A stretch of DNA of 64,000 nt from Versatilivorator sp963663845 (GTDB taxonomy: Bacteria > Acidobacteriota > Terriglobia > Versatilivoradales > Versatilivoraceae): the NCBI GenBank assembly GCA_963663845.2, contig OY760650.2, positions 930,001-994,000 on the forward strand. The letters run 5' to 3'. Below, piece by piece: positions 54,300 to 64,000 of this stretch (position 1 is its first letter; the number at the start of each line of letters is the position of its first letter). Both the position numbers and the translations under genes were made by a program. The notes under the pieces are model-generated. The model saw only the letters and a list, made by a program, of their open reading frames with translations. It did no database searches and was not told the origin of the DNA.

Positions 54300-56004
54300 G
54301 CTCCCGGGTACCCTTCTCGTCCAGGCGGAGGGTGGCCGGGTCGACAGCTACCCGGTAGACCTGCCGGGCCCGCTCCGGGCCGACCTTGCCCTCCCGCACG
54401 TCTCGGGCCACGGCTTGCGGGTCCCGTTGGCGAGGGTCCCCGTAGCCGCCCCCGCCGCAGGTGCGGTAGCTGACCACGTCCCCCGGCTGGAGCTGGAGCG
54501 TTACCTTGGAGCCCAGCCGGGTGGCCGCGCCCTGCGGATTCAGAACATAGCTGGCCTTGCGGCCGGGCAATCCCCCGAACAGACCCCAGGGGCCCCAGCG
54601 GTCCCGGTCCGCCAGGATGGTAAAGGAGACGGCATGATCGGGGAAACAGTAATCGCGGCGCAGCCCCAGGCCGCCCCGCTGCCGGCCGGCCCCCTCCGAT
54701 TCCTCCACCAGCTCGTAGCGCGGAATCCGGACCGGATAGTTGATTTCGATCTCTTCGATCGGAGCGTTCTCGGTGTTCTGGCCGTGGGCCTGCACGGCAT
54801 CGGGACCGTCGCGGGAGGCCCGTCCGCCGTAGCCGCCGGCAATGGCCTCGTAGAAGGCGTAGAGCTCCCCCGTCCCGGGGTCGGCGCCGCCGAAACCCAC
54901 CTGGCACTGCATGGCCTTGGTGCCGGCCGGGACCCGCTCGGGCAGAGCCGGCGCCAGGGCCTTGAACATCACGTCGGTCAACCGCGTCTGGGTTTCCCAA
55001 CCGCCCACCACCGGGGCCGGAGGGCGGGCGTGGACCACCGTGCCGGCAGGGGCCCTCAGGCTCACCAGGCGGTAGAAACCGTGGTTGACCGGCACGTCCG
55101 GATCGATCAGGCACTTGAGGACGTAGGCGCAAGCCGAATAGGTCATGGCATGGGTGGAGTTGACGGGGGCGGCCCTCTGAGGGTCGGAGCCGCTCAGATC
55201 GAACAGGACCCCCGTCTCGTCGATCACCACCCGGGCCGCCAGATGCACCGGCCGGTCGGTGAAGCCGTCGTTGTCCACGACACCCTCGGCGGAAAACTCC
55301 CCGTGGGGCAGGCGGTCCAGCTCCCGGCGCGCCCGCCGCTCGGTATAGGCCAGCAGCTCCTGCTGGCAGGCCCGCACCGTTTCGGCGCCCCAGCGGTTCA
55401 ACAGGTCTTTCAAGCGGCGCGCCCCAGTGACGTTGGCCGCCATCTGGGCCCGGAAGTCTCCGGCCGTCTCGTACCGCGAGCGAATCTGGGCCATGACCAG
55501 CGCAAACAGGTCCTCGACCACCTCCCCTCCCCGCACCAGCTTGATGGGAGGAATGATGATCCCCTCCTGGAAGACTTCCCGGAAAGCGCCGATGCTGGCC
55601 GGGGCCCCGCCGCCCACGTCCACGTGATGGGCCAGGTTGGCCACGTAGCCGAAGCATTCTCCCCCGACATGGAGGGGCGAAATGAGCGTCACGTCGTTCA
55701 AATGGACCCCGCCGGAATAGGGATCGTTGGTCAGGATGGCGTCTCCCTCTCCCAGCTTCTCGGCGCCGAACTGCCGGACAGCCCTGGGCACCAGCTCCAC
55801 CAGCGACCCCAGGTGGACCGCCTGTCCGAAGGCCTGAGCGATGGGCCTCAGCTCGTGGTCGAAGTAGGCGCAGGAAAAGTCGGCCCGGGTCTTGATGTTG
55901 GTGGAATAGGCGCTGCGCCTCAGCGAAACCGCCATCTCCTCGGTGGCTTCCACCAGGGCGTTGCGGATCACTTCGAATTGAATCGAGTCCAGTTGAGAGG
56001 GCAT
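54286..56004 (-). CDS. hyuB: N-methylhydantoinase B / oxoprolinase-type subunit HyuB
   Basis: Catalytic partner of HyuA, 572 residues from ATG 56004 (MPSQLDSIQFEVIRNAL). Signatures: EEMAVSLRRSAYSTNIKTRADFSCAYFDHE, DAILTNDPYSGGVHLNDVTLISPL, GYVANLAHHVDVGG, VDNDGFTDRPVHLAARV, VNHGFYRLVSL and QVGFGGADP, then the C-terminal GPWGLFGGLPGRKA and RTCGGGGYGDP. It begins the hyuB-hyuA-hydrolase series but is cut off from hyuA by module G. The usual gap is a few bases, so the repeat has probably split a coupled operon. Confidence 0.9.
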   Translation of the reverse strand: MPSQLDSIQFEVIRNALVEATEEMAVSLRRSAYSTNIKTRADFSCAYFDHELRPIAQAFGQAVHLGSLVELVPRAVRQFGAEKLGEGDAILTNDPYSGGVHLNDVTLISPLHVGGECFGYVANLAHHVDVGGGAPASIGAFREVFQEGIIIPPIKLVRGGEVVEDLFALVMAQIRSRYETAGDFRAQMAANVTGARRLKDLLNRWGAETVRACQQELLAYTERRARRELDRLPHGEFSAEGVVDNDGFTDRPVHLAARVVIDETGVLFDLSGSDPQRAAPVNSTHAMTYSACAYVLKCLIDPDVPVNHGFYRLVSLRAPAGTVVHARPPAPVVGGWETQTRLTDVMFKALAPALPERVPAGTKAMQCQVGFGGADPGTGELYAFYEAIAGGYGGRASRDGPDAVQAHGQNTENAPIEEIEINYPVRIPRYELVEESEGAGRQRGGLGLRRDYCFPDHAVSFTILADRDRWGPWGLFGGLPGRKASYVLNPQGAATRLGSKVTLQLQPGDVVSYRTCGGGGYGDPRQRDPQAVARDVREGKVGPERARQVYRVAVDPATLRLDEKGTRELREV

Positions 56005-56149
56005 CCCTGAATCTCCGGCCGGCCGAGGCGTCGCCGAAGCGGCCACGGAGGGCCGCCACACGGCTGCGGCCCCCAGTCTAATTCAAAGCCCGCTACGGGG
56101 TAAAAGGTTGAGTCAAAGCAGGATGCCCCCTCGCCTTGTGGTTTAACGG

Positions 56150-56540
56150 GGGTAACTTGCATAGATACACAGGATTTGCAGGATGGCCTTCGGGAGTCCG
56201 GCGTCCTGTAGTCGCGGCCCTCATTTAACCGATTATTAACATCGATGCACAGGATTTACAGGATTTGGTTCTGGGTGGTCTGGTGTCTTGTAATCCCGGG
56301 TATCCGCACACCCGCAACGGATCATCGCCCGACTCGGCTCGTCCTGCAACAACTTCCCGTCCTGTTAATCCTGTGCATCCTGTGCATCGATGTTTTTGTC
56401 TTTGCTCATCAACCAGTCTATTCGTGTTCATTCGTGTCCATTCGTGGTTCGCCGTTTTCCTTTGCGGATAACCCCCACTGTGGGTTTTAGCTTCGGGTGC
56501 GGCAACCTCTCTTGCCGTTTATCCTGTTGATACTGTGTAT
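56150..56540. repeat. Inverted array module H
   Basis: Inside the 624-bp gap 56005-56628. The left arrays (56160-56185, 56240-56272) use ACAGGATTT units with GATGCACAGG; the right array (56358-56400) has the complement (ATCCTGTGC, ATCGATG). A C-type half array follows at 56407-56462 (ATTCGTGTTC, ATTCGTGTCC). The rest of the gap contains no gene; it should hold the promoters of both the hyu operon and the LarA-like gene. Confidence 0.7.
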
Positions 56541-56628
56541 CCATGTTTCTATCCTTGTTACCGTCACCCGTGGTTGCGGCACGCACGAAGTCACTTTGAC
56601 AAGGCGCCACCAGTAGGCGTTCCACGAG

Positions 56629-57936
56629 ATGGTCGAATTCCCAAAGACGTTCCGCATCCGGCAGCACTTCGAGGGACCCGAACTGGCTGACGCCGCCGGA
56701 GCAGTCGAATCCGAGCTGGCCGCTCTCTCCCTGAGGGATTGGGTCAGGCCCGGCCAGACGGTGGCCATTACCGCCGGAAGCCGGGGGATCGCCAACATCG
56801 GCCCGATCCTCCGGGCCGCGGTGCGACACTTCCGGCAGCTCGGCGCCAGCCCCTTCATCGTCCCGGCCATGGGAAGCCACGGCGGCGGCACCGCCCAGGG
56901 GCAGCGCAACATCCTGGAGTCCTACGGAATCACCGAGGACTTCTGCGGCTGTCCCATCCGATCCAGCATGGAAACCGTGGTGGTCTGCCGGGCCGCCGAG
57001 GGCTTTCCGGTCCACTTCGACAAGCAGGCCTACCGGGCCGACCACGTGGTGGTCTGCAACCGGGTGAAGCCCCACACGCTCTTCACCGGCGAGGTCGAAA
57101 GCGGCCTCATGAAGATGATGCTGATCGGGCTGGGCAAGCACGACGGCGCCCGAGTCTACCATCGCGCCATCAAGGACTACAGCTTCGCACAGATCGTGGG
57201 CAGCGTGGCCCGGGAGGTCCTCTCGAAGTGTTCCATTGTGGCCGGGCTGGCGGTGGTGGAAAACAGCTACGGGCGCACCGCCGGCATCCGGGCGCTCCGG
57301 CCCGAGGCTCTGCTGGAAGGAGAGAAGGCCCTGCTCCGCCAGGCCAGGCGCTGGATGCCCCGGCTTCCCTTCCAGGCGGCGGACATCCTGCTGGTGGACG
57401 AGATCGGCAAGAACATCAGCGGTTCGGGGCTGGACCTGAACGTGGTGGGCCGCAAGCACCTGTGGCACAGCCCGGCCGAGCACGAGGTCCCCAAGATCCG
57501 GATCATCGCGGTCCGCGACCTGAGCCCCCTGACCCATGGCAGCGCCGTCGGCATCGGGACGGTCGAGTTCTGCCGCCGCCGAGCCCTGGACAAGATGGAT
57601 GTGGGCATGACCCGGGTCAATGCCCTGACCGGAGGCTTCGCCATGGAGGCCATGATTCCCCTGGACTATCCCACCGACCGCGAAATGCTCCAGGTGATGC
57701 TGTCCCAGATCGGCCTCACCGAGCCGCCCGAGGCCAGGCTGCTCTGGATTCGCAACACCATGTCCCTGGCCGAGGTGGAATGTTCGGCCGCCTACCTCGA
57801 AGAAGCCCGCGGTCGCAAGGATCTCGCCATTCTCACCGACCCGCGCCCCCTCTCCTTCAATGCGGACGGAAACCTGGACGACCGCCACATGCAGGCCGGC
57901 GCTCAACTCAGGGCGGCGGCGCGACTCGGGTCATAA
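56629..57936 (+). CDS. LarA-like protein (DUF2088 lactate racemase family)
   Basis: A 435-residue protein whose first part matches the LarA N-terminal domain: RPGQTVAITAGSRGIANIGPILRAAVRHFRQLGASPFIVPAMGSHGGGTAQGQ, then VVVCNRVKPHTLFTGEVESGLMKMMLIGLGKH. LarA is a nickel-pincer racemase; the exact His and Lys ligands are not certain here, so it is safer to call a LarA-like protein than a lactate racemase. It is divergent from hyuB with module H in between, so the two may be co-regulated in one catabolic unit. The ATG at 56629 fits the family start. Confidence 0.68.
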   Translation: MVEFPKTFRIRQHFEGPELADAAGAVESELAALSLRDWVRPGQTVAITAGSRGIANIGPILRAAVRHFRQLGASPFIVPAMGSHGGGTAQGQRNILESYGITEDFCGCPIRSSMETVVVCRAAEGFPVHFDKQAYRADHVVVCNRVKPHTLFTGEVESGLMKMMLIGLGKHDGARVYHRAIKDYSFAQIVGSVAREVLSKCSIVAGLAVVENSYGRTAGIRALRPEALLEGEKALLRQARRWMPRLPFQAADILLVDEIGKNISGSGLDLNVVGRKHLWHSPAEHEVPKIRIIAVRDLSPLTHGSAVGIGTVEFCRRRALDKMDVGMTRVNALTGGFAMEAMIPLDYPTDREMLQVMLSQIGLTEPPEARLLWIRNTMSLAEVECSAAYLEEARGRKDLAILTDPRPLSFNADGNLDDRHMQAGAQLRAAARLGS

Positions 57937-58061
57937 GCGGCAGATCGGGCGACTTGGAGAAACCCCCGAAACCGCTTGCATGGGTCCCGAGCCGCTCGGT
58001 AAGATCCCCCCAACCGGCAGGAACCGGCAGATCTTCCCAGCCGGGCACTCACTCCAACAAC

Positions 58062-58138
58062 GGGCCTGTAGCTCAGAAGGATAGAGCAGCGGTTTCCTAA
58101 ACCGAAGGTCGGGGGTTCGAATCCCTCCAGGCCTACCA
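58062..58138 (+). tRNA. tRNA-Arg (anticodon CCU)
   Basis: A 77-nt cloverleaf with encoded CCA: acceptor GGGCCTG/CAGGCCT (G-U at the end), D-stem GCTC/GAGC, anticodon stem GCGGT/ACCGA with loop TTCCTAA (anticodon CCT), variable AGGTC, and T-arm GGGGG TTCGAAT CCCTC. It borders the accessory region, and tRNA-Arg genes are common integration sites. Confidence 0.93.
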
Positions 58139-58140
58139 CC

Positions 58141-58248
58141 CTCAGATCCAAATGGCAGTCAACAGGGACAAGCCAGATCAGACGAGCGGAAGGCATCGAC
58201 TGGGTCTGGGAGCACCGTATCAACGACCTCGGAAAGTTTGGACTGTAG
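58141..58248 (+). pseudogene. Truncated ORF tail abutting the tRNA
   Basis: A start-less open frame begins 3 bp after the tRNA 3' end and reads ...RRAEGIDWVWEHRINDLGKFGL before a stop that touches the methyltransferase ATG. It looks like the 3' end of a gene cut at the tRNA boundary, as expected at an integration junction. I do not recognise the family. Confidence 0.35.
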
Positions 58249-59835
58249 ATGATGAAGAAAGCAGTTGCAGAATTAGAGGCGCGGAGGCTGGCCTTGCAGG
58301 AGGACCTGGATGCGAAGAGGGACTTGGCCGTGCGGAACCGGATGGGACAGTTCGCGACGCCGCCCGGACTGGCTGTCGACATGCAGCGTTGTGCGAAGGC
58401 GTATCTCAGTAAGAACGAGAGAGTGCGGTTTACAGACCCGGCGGTCGGGACGGGCTCTTTTTATTCGGCGTTGCTGGACGTGTTCCCGAAAAGCCGTATC
58501 GGCGCTGCTGTGGGGTATGAGATCGACCCGCACTACGGCAGACCGGCGGCAAAACTGTGGGGAGAGACGGGGTTGGATATCCGTCTGGAGGACTTCACGC
58601 AGGCCGAAGCGCCGGTGGCTGCCGAAAGATTCAACCTGCTGATCTGTAACCCACCCTATGTGCGGCATCACCATATCGTCAACGGCGAGAAACAGCGGTT
58701 GAAGCTGCGCACTCAGGACGCCTGCGGGGTGAAGATCAGCGGACTGGCCGGGCTGTATTGCTATTTCCTCGGCTTGAGCCATAGGTGGATGGCCGATGGA
58801 GGTCTAGCGGGATGGCTGATCCCGAGCGAGTTCATGGACGTGAATTACGGCGCCTCGGTGAAGCGCTACTTGCTCGACAAGGTGACCCTTCTGCACATTC
58901 ATCGCTTTGATCCGAATGATGTGCAGTTCGGTGACGCGCTTGTGTCGTCAGCGGTGGTGTGGTTCCGCAACAAACCACCTCGAGTAGGGCAGAAGGTGCG
59001 ATTCTGTTATGGCGGAACGCTGGAGCGACCGAAGCTGGAACGGTTGGTGCCGGTCGAGAGATTACGCCGCGATCCGAAATGGACCCGCTATCCGATGAAA
59101 GAAAACCATGAAGCGTCTGAGGGTCCGGTACTAAGCGATTTCTTCAAGATCAAACGGGGGCTGGCTACGGGCAACAACAACTATTTCATCTTGTCGGCAC
59201 AGGAGATCGAGCGGCGCGGGCTGCCGATGGAAGCCTTCAAGCCGATCCTACCAAGCCCGCGCTATGTGCCTGATGACGAGGTCCAGGGCGATCGGACTGG
59301 CAACCCCATTCTGGAACGGCGTTTGTTCCTGCTTGACCCTCCGTGGACGGAAAACAATATCAGGGAACGCCACCCCAAGCTGTGGGCCTATCTGGAAGAA
59401 GGCAAAGCAGAGGGTATCGCTGATCGCTATCTCTGCCGGCATCGGATGATTTGGTACACGCAGGAAAACCGGCCGCCCGCTCCGTTCGTCTGCACCTATC
59501 TCGGCCGAAGCGACAAAAAGAGCGGCAGGCCGTTTCGTTTCATACTGAACAATTCAAAGGCGACCGCCGCAAATGTGTATTTAATGTTGTACCCGCAGGG
59601 GCCTATCAAGCGCGCGCTGCAGGATCGGCCGAAGCTAAAACGTCAGGTTTGGGAACTCCTAAACAAAATTTGCCCGCAGGCGATGCTTGGGGAAGGTCGT
59701 GTCTACGGTGGCGGACTACACAAGTTGGAGCCAAAGGAGCTGGGAAACGTCCCAGCGGAGGCGATCATCAAGCTGTTACCCGAGTCGTCCCGGCCGCGAC
59801 GCGAAAAGCAAGGTGATCTGTTCGAATTCCCGTGA
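58249..59835 (+). CDS. N6-adenine DNA methyltransferase, Eco57I/BsuBI type
   Basis: A 528-residue SAM-dependent DNA methyltransferase. RMGQFATPP (31-39, motif X-like), DPAVGTGSF (63-71, motif I, SAM binding) and NPPYVRHH (134-141, motif IV, adenine-N6 catalysis) are in the gamma order; residues ~295-500 (LSDFFKIKRGLATGNNNYFILS, KPILPSPRYVPDDEV) resemble the target-recognition half of BsuBI/Eco57I-type enzymes. No restriction endonuclease gene follows, so it is an orphan or the partner has been lost. The next 480 bp hold a recombinase relic. Codon use is more AT-rich than in the core genes. The start ATG directly follows a stop. Confidence 0.88.
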   Translation: MMKKAVAELEARRLALQEDLDAKRDLAVRNRMGQFATPPGLAVDMQRCAKAYLSKNERVRFTDPAVGTGSFYSALLDVFPKSRIGAAVGYEIDPHYGRPAAKLWGETGLDIRLEDFTQAEAPVAAERFNLLICNPPYVRHHHIVNGEKQRLKLRTQDACGVKISGLAGLYCYFLGLSHRWMADGGLAGWLIPSEFMDVNYGASVKRYLLDKVTLLHIHRFDPNDVQFGDALVSSAVVWFRNKPPRVGQKVRFCYGGTLERPKLERLVPVERLRRDPKWTRYPMKENHEASEGPVLSDFFKIKRGLATGNNNYFILSAQEIERRGLPMEAFKPILPSPRYVPDDEVQGDRTGNPILERRLFLLDPPWTENNIRERHPKLWAYLEEGKAEGIADRYLCRHRMIWYTQENRPPAPFVCTYLGRSDKKSGRPFRFILNNSKATAANVYLMLYPQGPIKRALQDRPKLKRQVWELLNKICPQAMLGEGRVYGGGLHKLEPKELGNVPAEAIIKLLPESSRPRREKQGDLFEFP

Positions 59836-59849
59836 AACATAGTCAGTCC

Positions 59850-59875
59850 AGGTCAGTACTGTCCGGTTGATACTC
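59850..59875. repeat. Candidate solitary IS end
   Basis: GTCAGTACTGTCCGGTT at about 59855 resembles the sequence 62993-63012 (GACAGCACTGTCCGGTTAAG) at the left of the IS4-type transposase. Both are in the same orientation and bracket the split ATPase. It may be a leftover IS terminus. Confidence 0.35.
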
Positions 59876-59989
59876 GCACAATATCAACTGTTTACAGGAT
59901 TGGATGCCTTTTTGTTGCACTTCTTGTTGCACTCGCAAATTTGGGCAACATCGTAGCTACCACTCATCTGTTCCTCTCGAAGATCTTGA

Positions 59990-60140
59990 CCCCATCAGGT
60001 CAGGATACCACCACCTCTGACTCAGGACGTGTCGCTTCAGGACGTGCAGCATTTGGCCGGCCACGCCAAGACCGCTCAGCGGCTATGACTGCCAGCGAAG
60101 GCGGGTTGCGCGGAAAATTGTGGAGAGGATTTCTGTGTGA
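59990..60140 (+). pseudogene. Decayed C-terminus of a tyrosine recombinase (integrase)
   Basis: The frame at 60041-60082 reads DVQHLAGHAKTAQR, the recombinase box II segment with its conserved His; one base later the shifted frame at 60084-60140 gives YDCQRRRVARKIVERISV and a stop, matching the active-site Tyr region (YDR...R...EVERI) of phage/XerC-like integrases. The upstream part is only faintly recognisable (IPPPLTQDV for ITxYLxxxx). It is a dead relic, supporting integrase-mediated arrival of this region. Confidence 0.6.
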
Positions 60141-60212
60141 GGCTCTGGTACCGGATAGATCTTTCCGCCTGAGGGGCGATTTCAGGTGAAACTCAAGGTG
60201 CTATGGGTCGCC

Positions 60213-60245
60213 AGCCCCTCCACAGGCGACGCGGGGCTTCTTTTT
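60213..60245 (+). terminator. Intrinsic terminator candidate
   Basis: AGCCCC (60213-60218) pairs with GGGGCT (60233-60238) across a 14-nt loop, followed by TTCTTTTT. It would stop transcription coming from the methyltransferase side before the ATPase gene. Confidence 0.5.
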
Positions 60246-60765
60246 CAGTGCGATAGGGACTAAATTACCCAGTGACTAACCAAGGTCTTTTTCAGCAAGC
60301 GAAAGGAAACAACGGATGAGCGGAAGATTAACTTTCAAAGAACCTGAAATCCAAAGACTCTTTGGCCACGAGGCAGCAGAAGATGAAACACTATCTCGGT
60401 TGCGGGAATATTATTTCAAGACAACGACTTACGAGCAAGTAGTAACAGAGTTGCCGCTAAGAATCCTTGTTGGACACAAAGGGATAGGGAAATCCGCATT
60501 GTTTCAAGTGGCAATGGCTGAAGACCAAGATGCAGGTCGAATAGCAATACTCATAAAACCTGACGACGTGGCGTCGTTAGTAACGGATGTGTCGGAATTC
60601 CTAACTACTGTTCGTGCTTGGAAGGAGGGTCTTCTGGAAATCGTGTCAAAGAAAGTGCTCGACTCGATTGGTGCATACAATCTCGATATCCGAGAAGGAA
60701 TAAAGAAATTAGGCGGTCAAGCGATCAGTTTCATCCAAGATTCTGTTCGAAACACAAAGTACCTA

Positions 60766-61978
<1,213 letters not shown>

Positions 61979-62992
61979 TAGACCTCACTCCCACCAAACG
62001 CCGACTGCGCGACAATCTCCTCGCGAATAAACCGATATCAATCTACATAGACGACTTAGACCGAGGCTGGCAAGGAAAACGTACCGACATCCATAGGATT
62101 TCCGCGTTGCTCAACGCAGTTAGAGATCTGATCTCGGACAACCCGCTGATGCGCTTTCGGATCAGCCTTCGGTCGGACGTTTACTATTTGGTGCGTACCT
62201 CCGACGAGTCTACCGACAAGATCGAAGGCTCCGTAATCTGGCAATCATGGACCAACCATGACATTTTCGTTCTTCTTCTAAAGAGGATCGAGACCTTCTT
62301 TGGGAATCCACTTGACGTAGAGCATTGGAGGACGCTCCGTCAGGGGCAACTAGCGCCCATGCTTGACAAGGTCATGGAGCCACGATTCCGCGGGACTGGG
62401 CATTGGGAGAACGCTCCGATACATCGCATTCTAATGTCTCTCATCAGAAAACGCCCGAGAGATTTGGTAAAGCTGTGCAGCCTCGCTGCAAGAAATGCCC
62501 GTGCTCACAACGCCACCATAATCAAGACTGAGCATTTCGAGGCGATTTTTGAGGAATATTCTCAAGGTCGTATACAAGACACGATCAATGAATTTCGGTC
62601 GGAACTGCCGGCCATCGAGGAACTCCTTCTCAACATGAAACCGAACAGAAAGGAGCGGACCGCCGCAATAGGATACACATACACAACCGATGCTCTTCTC
62701 AAGAAGATTCAGCAGGTGATGGAAATGGCCTCGTTCAGGACTCCAACCGGATCAACTCCAACCGCCAAGGAGTTGGCAGCCTTCATGTACAAGATCAATT
62801 TTTTAACCGCACGAAAAGACGATGGCGACAAGATTACCCGGAAGTATTTCGAAGAGAGTCGATATCTTTCGAGTACGCTCGCGGACTTCGGCTTTGCTTG
62901 GGAAATTCATCCGGCGTACCGATGGGCTCTTCAGCCGAGTGACATCGGAGCCATCTACAGCAGTGTCCAACTGTCGAACAATGACTAGGGGA

Positions 62993-63566
62993 CAGCACTG
63001 TCCGGTTAAGCTTTCAAGACTTCGATGTAACCAGTTTATTTCCATAAGTTTACGAGCAGAAATGACTGTTTTCGACTTCAACGCGCCGCAGCATGTCAGC
63101 CATACTATCTCCACGTTCATGTGGAAAGGAGTGGCTGATGTACACGGGACAAATGGTGTTCTCCCAGTTGATGGATTTTCTGCCCAGGCACGAGTTCAAC
63201 CAGTGCGTTCGTCGCTATCAAGGCAACTACCGGGTGCGCAAGTTCTCCTGCCTCGATCAGTTCCTGTGCATGGTCTTCGCCCAATTCACCTATCGGGAGA
63301 GTCTGCGCGACACCGAAACCTGTCTGCGCGCCGTCGAGTCGAAGCTCTATCATGCCGGCATCCGCGGCCGAGTCTCCCGAAGCACCTTGGCCGACGCCAA
63401 CGAGAGCAGAGACTGGCGCATCTGGGCCGACTTCGCCCAGGTGTTGGTGGGCAGGGCCAGACAACTCTATGCCGGAGAGGACTTCGGCCTCGCCTTGCAA
63501 CAGAGCGCCTACGCCCTGGATTCCACCAACATCGATCTGTGTCTTTCGTTGTTCCCCTTGGCCATC
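62993..63566 (+). mobile_element. IS4-type insertion sequence remnant
   Basis: Starts with a likely terminal sequence GACAGCACTGTCCGGTTAAG just after the ATPase stop and contains a 3'-truncated transposase. After about 63566 the sequence changes abruptly to unrelated material, so the right end and most of the catalytic domain are gone. Confidence 0.65.
63138..63566 (+). pseudogene. IS4-family transposase, N-terminal part
   Basis: ATG 63138 (AAAGGA 7 nt upstream) begins MYTGQMVFSQLMDFLPRHEFNQCVRRYQGNYRVRKFSCLDQFLCMVFAQFTYRESLRDTE, the DUF4372-type N-terminus of IS4 transposases, and continues to SAYALDSTNIDLCLSLFPLA, which contains the first catalytic Asp. The frame then runs on into unrelated sequence (to 63932) without the remaining DDE residues. 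Truncated, so not active. Confidence 0.8.
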
Positions 63567-63606
63567 TTTAACAAGGCTTTCAGCTACACTTTTATTATCA
63601 ACACCT

Positions 63607-63714
63607 TACGCGGAACTCAAGACCGACATGTTCAAGGTCGCCGTGGGCGTGGCTATTGCAGTCATCCTGGCCAATGCCACGATGACCATCGCTCTGATCC
63701 GCTTCCTCGCCTAG
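63607..63714 (+). pseudogene. C-terminal remnant of a small membrane protein
   Basis: In frame from 63607: YAELKTDMFKVAVGVAIAVILANATMTIALIRFLA and a stop. A charged start followed by one hydrophobic helix resembles the tail of coiled-coil DUF1640/CCDC90-like membrane proteins. The N-terminal part was evidently replaced by the IS4 remnant. Weak call. Confidence 0.35.
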
Positions 63715-63750
63715 CCGTCGAATCCAATACCAACCCGTTACGTAACGGCC

Positions 63751-63843
63751 ATGGGACTGAGCCACGCGGAACGCCAACGGCGGCATCGAGAGCGCCTCAA
63801 GGCAGGGCAACCGCCGCCCCGCGTGCGCTACCGCCGTCCCTAA
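63751..63843 (+). CDS. Tiny basic protein with AERQRRHRERLKAG motif
   Basis: A 30-residue frame: MGLSHAERQRRHRERLKAG plus a Pro/Arg-rich tail. The AERQRR-RERLKAG pattern occurs at the N-terminus of short proteins found near prophages and transposons. It may be a whole tiny gene or an N-terminal remnant. No clear ribosome site. Confidence 0.35.
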   Translation: MGLSHAERQRRHRERLKAGQPPPRVRYRRP

Positions 63844-63853
63844 AGATAAGTGG

Positions 63854-64000
63854 TCACCGGGCCGGCGGGGCCAGGTCTAAGGAGGGCCGCTTCAGTGGGA
63901 TGGCTCGGGCCTCTCCCTCGCGAATCCGGTAGAACCCGTCCGGGGAGAGATCGGAGAGGGTCTGGGTCTGGCCGGTCGCGGGCCAGTAGACTTCCACGGC
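63854..64000 (-). CDS. ASPIC/UnbV-type protein, C-terminal end
   Basis: The last 48 codons of a minus-strand gene entering from the right edge. It reads VEVYWPATGQTQTLSDLSPDGFYRIREGEARAIPL, the pattern of the ASPIC/UnbV domain (VEVRWPSG...L..l..dr.Y.I.EG) that ends FG-GAP/CRTAC1-like secreted proteins, abundant in Acidobacteriota. It marks a return to ordinary chromosomal coding after the accessory region. Confidence 0.65.
   Translation of the reverse strand, partial: AVEVYWPATGQTQTLSDLSPDGFYRIREGEARAIPLKRPSLDLAPPAR

Noticed and set aside
59941..60189. An 82-codon open frame
   Set aside because: Its translation has no family features, while the two other frames hold the recombinase relic.

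Overview
The window looks like chromosome of an Acidobacteriota member, high in GC and densely coded. The taxonomic evidence is a protein of the Acidobacteria-specific VWFA-related type (17402-18400) next to an Oar-like outer-membrane barrel (14409-17327), an ASPIC/UnbV-type tail at the right edge, and an LPS-export cluster that implies an outer membrane. The assignment rests on protein families read by eye, not on a marker-gene tree.

Positions 1-57936 are mostly housekeeping. They hold an acyl-CoA carboxylase subunit (cut by the left edge), an FN3 lipoprotein, a Schlafen-AlbA regulator-like gene, hslVU, a homocitrate synthase of the alpha-aminoadipate type, and an F1Fo ATP synthase operon (b'-b-delta-alpha-gamma-beta-epsilon, no a or c genes here) closed by a clear intrinsic terminator. 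Next come the translation cluster rpsP-khpA-rimM-trmD-rplS-rnhB, thiE-rraA, a ctpA-type protease, mqnA, and the mutS2-dnaG-rpoD-tRNA block. After recJ follows lptC/A-lptB-rpoN-hpf-rapZ, which links LPS export, sigma-54 and ribosome hibernation as in many Gram-negative bacteria. The last part (42330-57936) is catabolic and redox: an enolase-superfamily enzyme, a TlpA-like thioredoxin, ribA, an XPD/DinG-type helicase with a nuclease-like N-terminus, a Gfo/Idh/MocA oxidoreductase, a hyuB-hyuA-hydrolase-(dead serine dehydratase) operon and a LarA-like protein.

Positions 58062-63850 are accessory DNA beginning at a tRNA-Arg(CCU). They contain a truncated ORF tail touching the tRNA, an orphan N6-adenine DNA methyltransferase, a decayed tyrosine-recombinase C-terminus, a P-loop ATPase of the Sll1717 type split cleanly by an IS630-family element (TA target, A8 frameshift window), and a 3'-truncated IS4-type transposase. 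Removing the IS restores one 485-codon ATPase frame.

The most unusual pattern is a family of intergenic modules at about 6.2, 9.6, 18.5, 23.0, 25.0, 49.0, 54.0 and 56.3 kb. Most consist of short tandem units (7-10 bp) on a left arm and the reverse complement of the same locus-specific unit on a right arm, around a core. Two cores are shared between distant loci (18.5/53.8 kb and 48.9/53.6 kb), so these are dispersed elements rather than chance repeats. One sits between hyuB and hyuA, and one supplies the stop codon of rnhB.
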